A DNA stretch of 64,000 nt from Achatina immaculata (lineage: Eukaryota > Mollusca > Gastropoda > Stylommatophora > Achatinidae). Every line of letters begins with the position of its first letter. Position 1 is the stretch's first letter. The translations under genes and the position numbers were made by a program. The stretch lies in contig CM019713.1 of assembly GCA_009760885.1 (NCBI GenBank), positions 30,374,927 to 30,438,926 on the forward strand, given 5' to 3'. Of the stretch, positions 1 through 11,867 are shown in pieces. The notes under the pieces were generated by a model. That model was not told the origin of the DNA. It made no database searches and was given only the letters and a program-made list of their open reading frames with translations.

Positions 1-228
1 CCTTTGAACATGTTAAATGGTGTTATGCAGGAATTTTCCAGACGCCTGGCTGAATGTATCAAATATAATGGCGTAAATTTCAAAACCTAAATATGATTGT
101 CAGTAATAATAAAAATACCCAATTTTCTGAGTTTCATTTCACTATTTTTTTTTACCAAAAACAAGTAAAACGCTTATTTATTTTCCATTTTAAAAATCCA
201 GCTATGGTTTATGCCGGACCCTCTTTAT

Positions 229-440
229 GTTGTTGACGACGAGTGTATGTACAGGAGACTAGACAGTCCATACATATGCTGTTGATGACGAGTGTATGTA
301 CAGGAGACTAGACAGTCCATATATATGTTATTGTTGACGAGTATATGTACAGGAGACTAGACGTCCGTATATATATGTTGTTGATGACGAGTGTATATAC
401 ATGGGACTAGACAGTCCATATATATATATATATATCGCTG
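229..440. repeat. 49-bp tandem repeat, about 4 copies
   Basis: A unit of 49-50 bp recurs about four times; the landmark 'gacgagtgtatgtacagg' falls at about 49-base intervals. The last copy ends in a short TA run near 420-436. There is no coding potential. Confidence 0.9.
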
Positions 441-1060
441 ATGACGTTAATCTGAACGGATTTGATGAGGAGAACTAGATTTTTAAGAAACTAAAGGAAT
501 AGATGGATGAGGACAAGTACTTCTAAGCGGCAGATAAAACTAGAAAGAACAAAATAAGAGATGAGCGGAGATACGACTGTATTAAGAAAACAATGAGAAC
601 TTGAGAGATAAATAAAACATACTGAATAACAGACACTGTATTATCGGCCGTGATTACTGGAAAGAGAAATAATAGTATAAAGAGATTCGCTGGTGTTGTG
701 AAGTATATTATCTTGGTCGTGTTGTGATACTTTCCACAGTAGAAGTTTCAGAAATGACTGTTGTGTTTCGGTAACCTTTTAGTACATCTTGTCAGAACTG
801 TTAGAGAAAATACATCACTTTTATAAATGATACCGCCTGGAGTTTGTAAACAATATATGAAAATAATAGTAAATGTGGTAACGACTCCTTTTTCTCATCC
901 TAAGATTTCCCCCCCCCCCTCCTCCCTAAGAGGCAGAGGCAGCCTTTCAGAGTGGATCCGGGAAACACGGCTCTCGAATGTCTTCCGTGCCACAAGGCGG
1001 ACTCAATCACCCTCAGGGAAGGCAACAGATTGTTACTGAAAGCAACAAAAGATATGAAAC
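441..1060. other. Unassigned sequence
   Basis: No gene or recognisable element was seen. It contains an 11-base C run at 909-919. A 70-codon open frame at 827-1039 crosses that C run and resembles nothing I know. Confidence 0.5.
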
Positions 1061-1806
1061 AACGAGGCTCATACCGAAGTCATGAGCATTGTTGTTGTTG
1101 TTTTTTTTTAATCAGAATTTATAGATAGAGAAAATATATGTATAGGTCACATGACGTTACCATCATGTGTCACGTGACCACGCGGAGCAGAAACAAAATG
1201 GCGGGTGTTGACGTTTCGTTTCGTCAACGAGCTATTATTGAGTTCCTCGTTAAGGAGAAAATCCCCGCTGCTGAAATTCACCAAAGACTTCAACTTGCTT
1301 ATGGAGATCTGTGTATGGGTGCTAGCAGTGTTAGGAGGTGGGTGAAACATTTCAAAGATGGAAACACGACCATCCAAGATATGCCACGCAGCGGTCGCAC
1401 TCGAACTGACTCCACTAAACGCAACGTAGAAAGATTTTACGACATCATTAAAGAAGACAGACGTGTCACAGTTTCTGAAATCGCTGTAAATCTTGGAATA
1501 GGACACAATGCAGTACAGGAAATGATTGAAACCCTAGGCTATAGAAAGGTTTATGCCCGCTGGGTCCCACAGGAGAGAACGTCCAGAAAGCAGTGCGTCT
1601 GTGCCGTCGGTCAGCTGGAACAGAATTCTACCGGAAGGGTATTTTCAAACTTGCAGAACGTGGGAAAATTGTGTGCAGAGAAATGGAGATTATGTTGAAG
1701 AGTGAAGAAAAGGATGCAGTTGTAGGTGATACATTTATATTTTCTCTGTCTATAAATTTTGATATTTTAAAAATTTTTGCTCACGACTTTCTGTATGACC
1801 CTCGTA
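1061..1806 (+). mobile_element. Internally deleted mariner element with TIRs
   Basis: The left terminal inverted repeat is at 1063-1086 and starts 'cgaggctcatac'. The right one is at 1780-1804 and its reverse complement starts 'cgagggtcatac'. They match at about 21 of 25 positions. A TA follows the right end, as expected for a Tc1/mariner target; the left side now reads AA, so one TA copy may have mutated. The body is only about 740 bp, against roughly 1.2-1.3 kb for a complete mariner. It holds the start and the end of a transposase with the catalytic core missing. This is a non-autonomous deletion derivative. Confidence 0.8.
1198..1705 (+). pseudogene. Mariner transposase remnant, catalytic core deleted
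   Basis: The ATG at 1198 opens the usual start of this mariner subfamily. About 124 residues cover the two helix-turn-helix DNA-binding modules: one around 'IEFLVKEKIPAAEIHQRL' and 'SSVRRWVKHFKDG', the second around 'VTVSEIAVNLGIGHNAVQEM', ending at 'YARWVPQ' near 1572. The sequence then jumps directly to the family's C-terminal end: 'GTEFYRKGIFKLAER' in another frame near 1610-1657, then 'NCVQRNGDYVEE' followed by TGA near 1703 after a further shift. The whole DDD catalytic domain is absent, so no active transposase can be made. An in-frame ATG lies upstream at 1138, but 1198 matches the family start. The DNA-binding half could still be expressed; I see no evidence that it is. Confidence 0.85.
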
Positions 1807-2403
1807 TATCTTAATCTAATCTGGTTTGTACGCCCCTGATCATTGTACCTGTGTAGTCACTTTTTTTTTAATAGAGTCATCTGTGTTTCCGTTGTGGTCG
1901 TTAAAAATGTGAAATACAGGCAATTTGTCAGGTTGTTTTGATTTGTTGGCCTTTTGTAGGCTAGGCACGCACTATCAGCAGGCATATAAAAGACAGCACT
2001 GTTCAAAATAATTTATGGAATCTCTGTTATTTACTGTTGCTAGAATATACAAACACAGATGAAAAACGACCAATCTTCCACGGGAATTTATACGCAAGTA
2101 AAATAAAACTGAAAATATCAAGCGTGCAAATATCACTCTCTGCCTTCATTATCTACCCAACTCTTTCCTCTTCCATATCGTCTTGTATTATAGTTATTCA
2201 ACCTTATCGTCTGCTCTGTGCCAAGTCTTCATACTCAGAATCTTCTGCTGTGGTGTTTCCATGATCCGTCAGACTATTACTTCCATTATGGTATGTCAAA
2301 CTGAACAGAGTTTTTATCCGATGGTTTTAGCGTGCAAAAGTGCATAACATTCTTCTAGAACTATTCTTCCAAATGGCTGGAAAATTCGTGCTGTGTGAGA
2401 ACG
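1807..2403. other. Unassigned sequence
   Basis: AT-rich sequence with no recognised element or convincing coding frame. Confidence 0.5.
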
Positions 2404-2500
2404 AAAGAAAGAACAAACAAACGAACAAACAAACTTTATTTTCAAAGGGTGTAGAAGTGGGCTTCCAGGTTCGTCTGACGTTTTGCCGTCATTTCTCAAA
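2404..2500 (-). mobile_element. LINE 3' end with (GTTC/GTTT)n-type tail
   Basis: On the minus strand this reads through 'cccttTGAAAATAAAG' into a GTTT/GTTC tail. It matches the 3' end of the LINE at 33535-34911 and the tailless fragment at 22030-22096. Only the last ~100 bp of the element is present, which is severe 5' truncation. Confidence 0.65.
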
Positions 2501-2603
2501 TCTTATTCCAATTCTGTTGTTTAACATCAGCTTAGCAGTAACATTACAACCATGTAACAAGCAACGATAAATATGAACTGAAAACTAACACATACAAGTA
2601 TAA

Positions 2604-2906
2604 CGCCGCATAACGTCCACGACATGTTATATGGACGTTGTGCTAACACTATATTATATACTTTGAGAAATCTATATGTCATAATATAATGTACACGTGT
2701 TGACTATGTATTGTACTGTAATGTACCCGTGTTGACTATGTTCTGTACCATTATACGTCTGGCAGCCCATATATTTATAACAGGCAAAAGATACACATGT
2801 CGTGCGCAGTAAGATGTTGAGTTCGTCATGTCCGATTATGTCCTTTACGTCCCGTTCTCCGACGGACGTATATATGGTAGGACGTCCGAATGGAGGTTAT
2901 GCGGTG
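2604..2906. mobile_element. Possible MITE with 16-bp inverted ends
   Basis: 'cgccgcataacgtcca' at 2604-2619 is matched in inverted orientation by 'tggaggttatgcggtg' at 2891-2906, 14 of 16 positions. Next to the left end is an internal dyad, 'aacgtcca' ... 'tggacgtt'. A 33-bp direct duplication lies at about 2688-2750. No coding frame and no clear target-site duplication were found, so the superfamily is unassigned. Confidence 0.45.
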
Positions 2907-3130
2907 CTTGAACTTTATATGCAAATAAAACATACGATGAAGATTAACAACAGATAAAATGATAAACAAATCGCACACAAGAACTTCTGGTTGCTACTGC
3001 AGCAACTGATGCTCTAGCATTTACACACACAAAAAACTACAACACTTGAACGAACCCGATAATCCCTGCATTGTATTATTCAATTTCGTTATTTAAATCC
3101 TGCCTTGCAGAATGGGTGCGACCTATCTGA

Positions 3131-3419
3131 ACGCTACAGAATCAAAACCCGACACAAATACACGCTACAGAATCAAAACCCGACACAAACACACGCTACA
3201 GAATCAAAACCCGACACAAACACATGCTACAGAATCAACACCCGACATAAACACACGCTACAGAATCAGAACCCGACATAAACACACGCTACAGAATCAA
3301 AACCCGACATAAACACACGCTACAGAATCAAAACCCGACATAAGCACACGCTAAAGAATCAAAACCCGACACAAACACACGCTACAGAATCAAAACCCAA
3401 CATAAACACACACTACAGA
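3131..3419. repeat. 31-bp tandem repeat, about 9 copies
   Basis: The unit begins 'acgctacagaatcaaaac'; starts at 3131, 3162 and onward are 31 bases apart. It creates short spurious frames. Confidence 0.95.
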
Positions 3420-4080
3420 CGGACGTTCTGGCCAGATGAACGCAGAAATACGGAAAACTACGGCGCAACCAAAAATACTCGAATTTGTGATGTAACAATA
3501 GCATCAATGTCTGGAGAAACGATGAAGAAAAAGAAAATAAATGTAGAGACTACAAGATCTGGCCCATAATCAAATGTCTAGAGATAAACGCCCCTATTTA
3601 AAACTCAGCCACAACGAACAGCGCAGTTAGAAACCAGCAAACAACCAGGACAGCTGACGTCCATGTGTGAAAGACGAGAGCATTTTATCGAATTTATCCG
3701 CACACTGCGTGTCACAGAATACATGTATTAATGTGTGAGGACTAGAATACACCTTCAGTTTTATGGCAGCACGTGTGCGTCAAAAATAATACGTTATGTT
3801 ATCGGTTTAATGCATCATGAGATCTCACACTGTAGTCCACCAAATGGTCCGAATAGACAATCTAGATTTTAGAACATTTTTTGCACATTCCATGGTGTCT
3901 GAGTCCACCAGTTTTCAAAATAATACTTTAGAAGATTTTTTTTTAATTTAATATCAAATGGCAGGGGAGTGGACGTAACCTATGAAACAAAATATGCGAC
4001 ACATGCACATTTTTTGTACTTAAAAAGAAACTTCCTGGAAAAATGACCCGGTGCCTATTTTTAGTGTTGCAGCAGTTTAA
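3420..4080. other. Unassigned sequence
   Basis: No element or gene recognised. The last nine bases, 'gcagtttaa' (4072-4080), form one side of the target-site duplication of the next element. Confidence 0.5.
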
Positions 4081-4803
4081 CTAATTATGTCAGTCCCTAA
4101 GAATAGTGAGGAGCAAAACCTCTATCTTAATGCGAAGAAATCTAAATTGATGACAGCTGACAAAACAAACAAGGCAGCTGATATATGTATCAATGAGGAA
4201 AAACTGGAAGAAGAGAGTTTTGAATATCTTGGATCACTACTAACTAATAATGGAGATACAATGAGGGAAATTAAAAGGACATCTATCGCTCTTCAGAAAG
4301 TAAAACAACTAAAGAATCTGTGGATAGGAACAGATAGAACTACAAAAATAAGATTTTTAAGAGCATGCATCTTTCCCATCGCAACGTATGCCTGTGAGAT
4401 CTGGACACTTAACAAAACAGCTGAGAAACACATAAATGCCTTTGAATGTAAATGCTACAGAAGAGTTCTTCAAATACCATGGACACAAAAAAGAACAAAT
4501 ATATCCATATTACAAGAACTTAATTCTGAAGAAGGTTGGCTAGTAAAGATGATTAAAGAGAGAAAACTTAAATATTTTAGACACATTAAACGTCATGAGA
4601 ATCTAGAGAAGACCGTCTTGGAAGGATACATAATGGGAAAAAGAAAGAGAGGAAGACCAAGGCGAAGATGTTTCAAGACATCGTTGATGATCTGCAAATG
4701 GATACATCAGTAGCAGGCCACCTTGCTCACAACCGAGAGGCCTACAGGAGTGCTGTTAGGGAGGCAAAGTTCCGCAAGGGACATTCAAATGAATGAATGA
4801 ATG
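4081..4803 (+). mobile_element. 5'-truncated LINE, family 1, with TSD
   Basis: This is the 3' part of a non-LTR retrotransposon called family 1 here; other copies are at 11754, 25691, 47981 and 51078. It ends in a GAAT-type microsatellite tail (about 4790-4803). 'gcagtttaa' at 4072-4080 and 'gcaatttaa' at 4804-4812 look like an 8-of-9 target-site duplication. Together these support insertion by target-primed reverse transcription. Confidence 0.85.
4087..4800 (+). pseudogene. LINE ORF2 C-terminal region (family 1)
   Basis: About 200 codons cover the part of a LINE reverse-transcriptase protein that follows the YADD motif: 'NSEEQNLYLNAKKSKLM', 'FEYLGSLLTNNG', 'KIRFLRACIFPIATYACEIW', 'KCYRRVLQIPWTQKR' and 'KKRGRPRRR'-type basic C-terminal sequence. 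The palm domain with the catalytic aspartates is missing through 5' truncation. One base is lost near 4669, where family members read W after the RPRRR segment. This shifts the frame, although the true C-terminus (through 'REAKFRKGH') can still be read in the next frame to about 4795. It cannot be functional. Confidence 0.85.
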
Positions 4804-4812
4804 AGCAATTTA

Positions 4813-6375
4813 AAAGTAATAACTCCCATCTACAGAACAAAACGATACGATTTTTTTAAATAAGCAAATTAGACGGCGAGAAGAACACCAAGACCACTAC
4901 CACAAAGACACAACATATTCGAAGCAGCTCGTTAAAGTTTACAAAAGCTTGGACATGTCCAATTTAACAGAAAGAACTACAAAAATAAATTGTGTGTTAG
5001 CCAACATCTACATCCTACGACGCTATTGGGAAGATATGCACATCACAAACGTAAAGGGAAGTAATCTTTACCGAACGCTACGACTATAAATGATTAAATG
5101 AAGTGTTTACAATGAAGTTGTTATAGATTTTATGTAAAGTAAAATAAAAGCTTAATTCAGCTTAATTGTTTACCAGTTTATTTTTTTCGAATAAGAATAG
5201 CTGCTGTTGTTGTTTTTAAGAAATGAATTTTTCTTCATTAAATTTTAACATTTTCCTCATAATGTGCCAAAGATCATTGTCAAAAGGCATTTTGTAAATA
5301 TGCCAAAGTAAGGGTCTAAAAACACTACATTAGAAGCTTACGTTCTTACTGTGCAGCATTGACGACATCGTAAATATGCATATTGTTATATTAGGTCTAG
5401 CGAGGAGGAGTCCAGATCAAGAAAAACAAGGGGTGGCAGGTTCATTGATATACAGTACAGGAATTTTTTTTTTTTTATCGAATGCACTGTGAATAGCCAA
5501 AGCTGCCCATCAACGTGTATGAAAAGTGAAGATTTTGTGAAGTAAGTATTAAGTCGTGCATCTATAGTTACAGCCGTCACTATCAGAAGATAAAGGATGC
5601 TATAAATTTCATAAACAAAAGATTTCAATGGCTTTTTTAGCGTTCAGTCTCTTAACGTATTCCTTCATCTGTGCTTTCTTGATGTATGATTACAACTGTA
5701 CACCTGACGTTCCCTTTTTTTCGTTTGCCAGAGGATTCTGGATAATCATAAAGACGCGACGATACTTCATCAAAATCTTGAGTGAGAGTCTATCCCTACC
5801 CCATCCAGAAGTCTGCCGTGACATCCTCATTCTAGAGAACATTTCGTGGAAAAGAATTAAGGCGTTTATCAAGAATATTTCACCGTCTTTGGGGAAGAGC
5901 AAATGCCCCATATTAAACCCTTTTACGTTATAAAATCAAAGTATTTAGTTAAAATTCAGTTTTACCTTGTTCCATTTCAACAAAATATCCATTTACACAG
6001 AACCACATGCGTACATTATTTACTATAGATTGGTGTATAGCAAATAATGGACTGTATATCTATGCCTGGTTACATCGCGTCACGAGAATTACGTGTGTAA
6101 GTCCGGCCACTGGTTGTACTGTCTGCTCCCCCGAGTCTCATCATCGCAGGACTCGTGTGTGAAACTCGTGACATGGACCCGTGATCTCGTGCGGTGCTTC
6201 TGATGCAAACCTTTGACTTCTAGAGTACATAAGAGCACACGTGCGTGCATGTGTGTGCGTGTGAGAGAGAGAGAGTTGCGCGAAATACTTGATGACTACA
6301 AATTCAGCTAAGTTTTGTATATGAGTATAAAATGTTCATTCTTGACACTTTTCTCCATAGTGAAGCTTTCAGCTT
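4813..6375. other. Unassigned sequence
   Basis: About 1.5 kb with no recognised gene or element. Two open frames, at 5386-5628 (minus) and 5628-5933 (plus), have no recognisable domain. A short GA run lies near 6263-6275. Confidence 0.5.
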
Positions 6376-7020
6376 CTCCAGATTCAGGCTGCAAGTTGTC
6401 TGCTCCTCAGATTCAGGTTGCAAACTGTCTGTTCCTCAGATTCAGGCTGCAAACTGTCTGTTCCTCAGATTCAGGCTGCAAGTTGTCTGCTCCTCAGATT
6501 CAGGTTGCAAACTGTCTGCTCCTCAGATTCAGGTTGCAAACTGTCTGCTCCTCAGATTCAGGTTGCAAACTGTCTGTTCCTCAGATTCAGGCTGCAAACT
6601 GTCTGTTCCTCAGATTTAGGCTGCAAACTGTCTGTTCCTCAGATTTAGGCTGCAAACTGTCTGCTCCTCAGATTTAGGTTGCAAACTGTCTGCTCCTCAG
6701 ATTTAGGCTGCAAACTGTCTGCTCCTCAGATTTAGGCTGCAAACTGTCTGCTCCTCAGATTTAGGCTGCAAGTTGTCTGTTCCTCAGATTTAGGCTGCAA
6801 ACTGTCTGCTCCTCAGATTTAAGCTGCAAGTTGTCTGTTCCTCAGATTTAGGCTGCAAGTTGTCTGTTCCTCAGATTCAGGCTACAAACTGTCTGCTCCT
6901 CAGATTCAGGCTGCAAACTGTCTGCTCCTCAGATTCAGGCTGCAAACTGTCTGCTCCTCAGATTCAGGCTACAAACTGTCTGCTCCTCAGATTCAGGCTG
7001 CAAACTGTCTGCAAACTGTG
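6376..7020. repeat. 29-bp tandem repeat, about 22 copies
   Basis: The unit is 'gcaaactgtctgctcctcag' followed by 'attcaggct'; starts such as 6421 and 6450 are 29 bases apart. The variants attcagg/atttagg are clustered rather than random, which suggests local block duplication. Open frames over it are a repeat effect: the period is not a multiple of three, so the peptide repeats every 87 bases. Confidence 0.97.
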
Positions 7021-8305
7021 TGCAAAATTGTCAATCCATGTACAAAAATATATTCTCCAACAATTGTAGTGGGCGAATATGCATCGTAATGTCAAATTAG
7101 ATAGTATAATTTAAAGTTCTCATAGCAGAATATTAAAATTGAAAGAAGTCACGAAAATAAACTCATGTAACGCTGTCATGTTTTTCTTGAGCGCTATTAT
7201 ATCACAGAGGAATTTGAAAAATAAAAGTAGCAATGTGATGAAATTGAAAAATAAAAGTAGCAATGTGATTTTTTTGTGCGCTGCCGCGCAGCTTAGAAAG
7301 AACATTAATATGGCACCTGGCTCTTCTTTTAGCTGTTGAAGTAAAGCTGGCCTGACGTGATGCTGGCCCTCCATTGCGCCGACCGATCCAAGGATAATAT
7401 GGCCACTAACACCATTTTCCCTAGACACTTTTACGGCATGATAGATCTATCTTTATCTGTTACCCTTTTATGTCAAAGCAGGTGGCTTCTGTGTCACGAC
7501 AGCCTGTTATTAGGAACACAGCGAGAATGTATGACCGGAATTCGTTGTTGGTTGGCCAGATGCTCTCCGGTTTCAATCAGAGAATAATTACTATGCTTTT
7601 AAAGCCCCCCCCCCCCCCTAGTTTTAAATGAACCTACTCCGTGTTCATGTTGCCCCACTGTCTAAGTGTAACATGCGTCAGCGAAAAACCACCGGGCCCG
7701 TCCTACAGGTGGTGCCGCATGATGACTGACGCGCTACGTGGTGATGTTTGACTAGCTAACACAAGCCATAGATGTCACGTTTAGCTGGCAACACAAGGTG
7801 TTCCGACCTCCATCTGCTACCGACGTACTTAACGCTTGCAATCCATATTTAAATTTGAACTGTATAGTTTTCTGGGGCTCTGAAATTTTGTATATTTCGA
7901 AATGAAGTATACAGTTCAGATGTGGCTACAGGTCCAAAGTGTTTAAGAATCACACGTATTAAATGTTGAAGTCTGTATGTGATATGTTTACGTTAAACTG
8001 GCCATTTTATTTGGCAAAGATGGTGCTTATTTAGGCTATTGTAAATTTCACATATTTCTTACATAATCTTTTTAGAACTCTAGTTCTCTATCCAAGTTTA
8101 TATGGCGTACGTCTTGGTCTCTTTAAAAAAAATCTTAATATTGATCATAAACAAGATTTTTAAAAAATCTTTGTTTCGGTTCGTAGATAATTCATGTGTC
8201 TTCTATAAAATACAGAAGGGGTAATAAGACAACAAAGAAAGTGTAAATAAAAAGGAATAGCATATAAACGAAAAGAAACTTTCATCTGAAACTACATTCT
8301 AGTTA
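7021..8305. other. Unassigned sequence
   Basis: No gene recognised. It contains a 31-bp direct duplication at about 7209-7270 ('aaataaaagtagcaatgtga' twice) and a 14-base C run at 7605-7618. Confidence 0.5.
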
Positions 8306-8590
8306 GTTCTACACTGTTGTATTAATGTATAAAATAACTTCCTTCATACACGAAGAAAGTTAATACTGCAATGCTTTATTATGTAATCCCATAGCTTACT
8401 TTATACTTGAAGAAAGTTAACGGGACATTGTTTTATTACGTAATCCCATAACTTGCTTTATACCTGAAGAGAGGTAATGCTACACTGTTATATTAATGCA
8501 ATCCCATAACTTACTTCATACTTGAAGAAAGTTAATACTTCGTTGTTTTTTTTTCTTATGCAGTCCAGTAACCTACCTTTATACTTGACG
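8306..8590. repeat. 57-bp tandem repeat, about 5 degenerate copies
   Basis: The landmark 'gaagaaagttaa' occurs at 8352, 8409, 8466 (variant) and 8524, giving periods of 57-58 bases. Copies also share 'cccataacttact'. Divergence is noticeable, so the array is older than most here. Confidence 0.85.
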
Positions 8591-9432
8591 AATTCGATAC
8601 CCTGCACTGAATTATCCTATTGTGTTTTAATTAATTTGGTACAGAAGTATATTAAGCTCATGTTTACGTTATTCTCTGTTTACGATGAGAGTCACTATGT
8701 ACATTTGCGTCGACTGAGGTTTCGAACGATTCGGATGCCACCTGTTCGAACTGTAGCCACAGAGAACGCCATCTCTACCATGAATAAAAATACTGAAACA
8801 TAACACAGAAAGCGTGTAATTCATGTATTTTAATGTGAAAATTAAAATTGCTGGCGATGCAAGAACACATACTGCATTTGAGTTGTGTGAATAGATTTCA
8901 TACTGGCATTACGCTCGAGTACAGTTCCATTTTCTTGGAACTTTCCAGTATTACAGAAAAACAGAAGGAATAAAAACTGTAAACTATAACATTGGATGAC
9001 ATTTCATGTAAGCAAGACACTGACCTATAACATCTAGACGAGTCTATTACACGAATGGGGATATCAGGACGACATAAATTTAACAGGTGGCAAGCCGAGG
9101 ACAAGTGTGCTGTATACAAACTGCGATAGATGTAAATTATATAATGTTGAATGGTTAATGTCCCTTCTAGCAGCTGGTGTTGTTTGTCCTGTTGTTGTTA
9201 TTGTTGTTATTAGTGGGTTTTTTTGTGGGAGTAATTGTATACGCCATTTTGATAGAGCGGTGAATATCTTGTAATATAAGCATCGAATGGGTCGATGTGT
9301 GGATGAAATTCTTTATTTCCCCTCTTCAAACCGAGAAGATGATTTCTTAGCACACTCGACCACCTTCTGCGACACGTCGATCCCTCTCCTCTCATCCTGG
9401 CTGAGGGTCTTCGACCGACAGAACCGCCATAA
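8591..9432. other. Unassigned sequence
   Basis: No gene or repeat family recognised. A minus-strand open frame at 9210-9440 has no known domain. Confidence 0.45.
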
Positions 9433-10990
9433 TGTAGCATAACCTTGTAAGTAATGATTATTGTGGTTGTTATTATTATTATTATTAATGAATATGATTA
9501 TGAAAAAATACTGTAAAGAAAATAGTAACATCGAATAGCGACAGAGAAAAGTAGGTCGAAAAAAGAAAGAGAAAGGTATAAAACTTCCATGACACTAGAA
9601 CAAGACGCGGGCAAAAGTAAACGGTGGAAACAGTGAATAGAAAAAGACGATACTCAGTGACGCTGGCATGTAGGAAAGACAAAAGAAGGACGCCAGAAAG
9701 TAGGATGGTCCAGCGATAACAAAGCAAACACTGGACGTTGACACGAGTAAACAAAATAGAAAAGACGAACAGAGAGGACATACACAATGAAAAGCGAGGA
9801 CACAATAAAACCTCCGACAGGAAATAGCAAGATAATGACTTAAGTAAATAACAATTGTATAGACGGAGTTGACACTTGACACGCGGTGAGACGCGATTGC
9901 ACACAGTTTTTAAATAAAAGAATGACCAACTCGGCCAGCTGACCAATTAAATATTTAGAGGCGTTGCCTATTGGACAATTGACTTACGACATATAAATCA
10001 CGAGTCAGTTTGAATGACAGACAATCAGAACGCTCATAGGAACCAGTGGACATCTAAAGGGTGGAGTCAAAATACTTATTGGTTAATCCATCAAGCTGGA
10101 CTTGAAGATAAAAAGATGAGCGGAGAGACAGGAAAACGAAGAGGAACCAAGTAGGAAAGAACGACGAAGAAGAAGAGACAGAGGAGGGACCCCGAAGATG
10201 GAAGAACAGACAATAAGAACAAAGAAGAAGAACCAAGAAGGAAGAAGAAGGAAGAAGAAGGAAGAAGAAGCAGAAGAGAGGGGACAGAGGACGGAGCCCC
10301 GAAGACAGAGGAACAAGGACGGTCAGCGAACTGAGACCGGTCCAGACAAGAGAAAAAGAGAAGGACAGACACACCAGAAAAGACTCGAGAAAGAAATAAG
10401 ACGTATGTAACGACAGATGGACACCTGGAGCAATAGATACTCAGGAAAAGCAGTTTTGAAGAAGTAGTTTTAGGACAGACTGATGCTGTGTTTCAACTGA
10501 TTCAAGTGATTATGAATATTTGTTACTTTGAAACTTAGAATACAGTGATTTAGTCGTATATCGGACTGACCACGTGTTGCAGATCGAATATAGTACAGAG
10601 TTTAGAATTATCCTCTTAACAAATATATAGAATATTGTGAAATAGGGGAACACTGAGGAGTACTGCATGCAGAATATGATAGTTTGATACTGATGTGCTT
10701 CAACGACGAAACTAACGAAGATTATGTTATATTGCATCTTAGTACAAGTGAGGTTGTCAACAATAAATCTGTTACCTTAATGTAAGAATTAAATGAATTC
10801 TGTAAAGAACATTTCATCGGACTTGCTGTGGTTTAGCGAATTTTGTGATATTTGTGAAACATCGACGTGTTATGATCAGAGAACCAAAGAACACGTATAC
10901 TATCAGTCATCAAGAATAATAGTTCACAACTTGTACATGTTATACTGGTGCAGTCAACAATGTAATAGTGCACACATTGTCAATGTTATA
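9433..10990 (+). mobile_element. Solo-LTR-like repeat, copy 1
   Basis: A 1.56-kb block is repeated in the same orientation at 41836-43393; similarity starts sharply at 'tgtagcat' in both copies. Promoter-like signals fit an LTR: CCAAT-type boxes near 9943 and 9970, a TATA-like 'atataaat' at 9991 and an AATAAA near 10762. The interior has a purine-rich GAA stretch (10130-10290). No gag, pol or second LTR flanks it. Ends of 'tgtag...gttata' leave 'ataa' before and 'atag' after, a possible 4-bp target duplication (3 of 4). The right end is not the usual CA, so the LTR call is inference. Confidence 0.6.
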
Positions 10991-11059
10991 ATAGATCCAG
11001 GAAAAGATCTTGAGCAAATCCCGATAACCTGTACCTTCTTTCGACCACTGCCCTACACA

Positions 11060-11220
11060 CTCTGGACCTGTTCACTGGCTCTGGACCTGTTCACTTGCTC
11101 TCGATGTTCACGGACTCGATTTGTTCACCGATTCTCGACCTGTTCACCGTCTATCGACCTGTTCACCATCTGTCGAACTGCGCACTAACTCTCAATCTGT
11201 TCACCGACTCTCTGTTCACT
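11060..11220. repeat. About 19-bp degenerate tandem repeat
   Basis: The motif 'ctctggacctgttcac' and variants recur roughly every 19-20 bases, about 8 times. A 14-base C run follows at 11242-11255. Confidence 0.75.
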
Positions 11221-11255
11221 AATTCTTTTGACTTTTTATCTCCCCCCCCCCCCCC

Positions 11256-11753
11256 TCCAAGTCACCGTCTCGAAGTTCTCGGTTCCCTCACAGTATATTT
11301 CTCTTTCTATGACACTAACATATCTAAATATCCAGCCGTCTGTAATGATAGTCTCTCAAATAAAGCTAAACTTTGTACGATTGACACATCAGGCTGTATG
11401 GGGTGCCAAACTATTCAAACTAACAATAATTCTATCCACTAATTTACTACTGTCTTGTTGACAGGCATTGACTCCCGAACATCTGAGTTCCAGAAAATTC
11501 TTGGTATTTTTTCCAATCACACTGGTTATCCATCTTTTCCTTAGCCACTTAACATAGTTATTTTTCTGCTGATCTCTCTCTTTCTTTTTCCCTTGAACTT
11601 CTCAGTGATTGCCAGGTTAAAGTCTATTGACGAAGCCCATCGGAGAAAACTATAAACAAATCAACAGAAACAAAGGGAAACAACCGCGGGGCTGTATGTT
11701 CACGGTAAAGTTCACTACAATCATACGGAGTTGTTTTTTTTTTTTCACGTATT
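11256..11753. other. Unassigned sequence
   Basis: No gene or element recognised. It ends in a T-rich stretch that precedes the LINE tail. Confidence 0.45.
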
Positions 11754-11860
11754 CAGTCAGTCAGTCATTTGAATTGTCCCTTGTGGAACTTTGCCTGCCT
11801 AACAACTCTGCTGTAGGCCTCTCGGTTGTGAGCAAGATGCCTTGCTCCTGAAGGGTTTTT
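11754..11860 (-). mobile_element. 107-bp LINE family 1 tail with TSD
   Basis: It matches the minus strand of the last ~100 bp of family 1 (tail, then the sequence encoding the final residues of ORF2). 'acgtatt' at 11747-11753 and 11861-11867 is a perfect 7-bp duplication. This is an extreme 5' truncation. Confidence 0.75.
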
Positions 11861-11867
11861 ACGTATT

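Noticed and set aside
229..440. Possible CRISPR array
   Set aside because: Copies are contiguous and lack unique spacers. The same holds for every array here, and the elements are eukaryotic.
9485..10374. Minus-strand Ser/Phe/Leu-rich frames of 93-153 codons, also at 41990-42782
   Set aside because: They lie in the LTR-like repeat opposite a purine-rich strand, and neither copy preserves the same frame structure.
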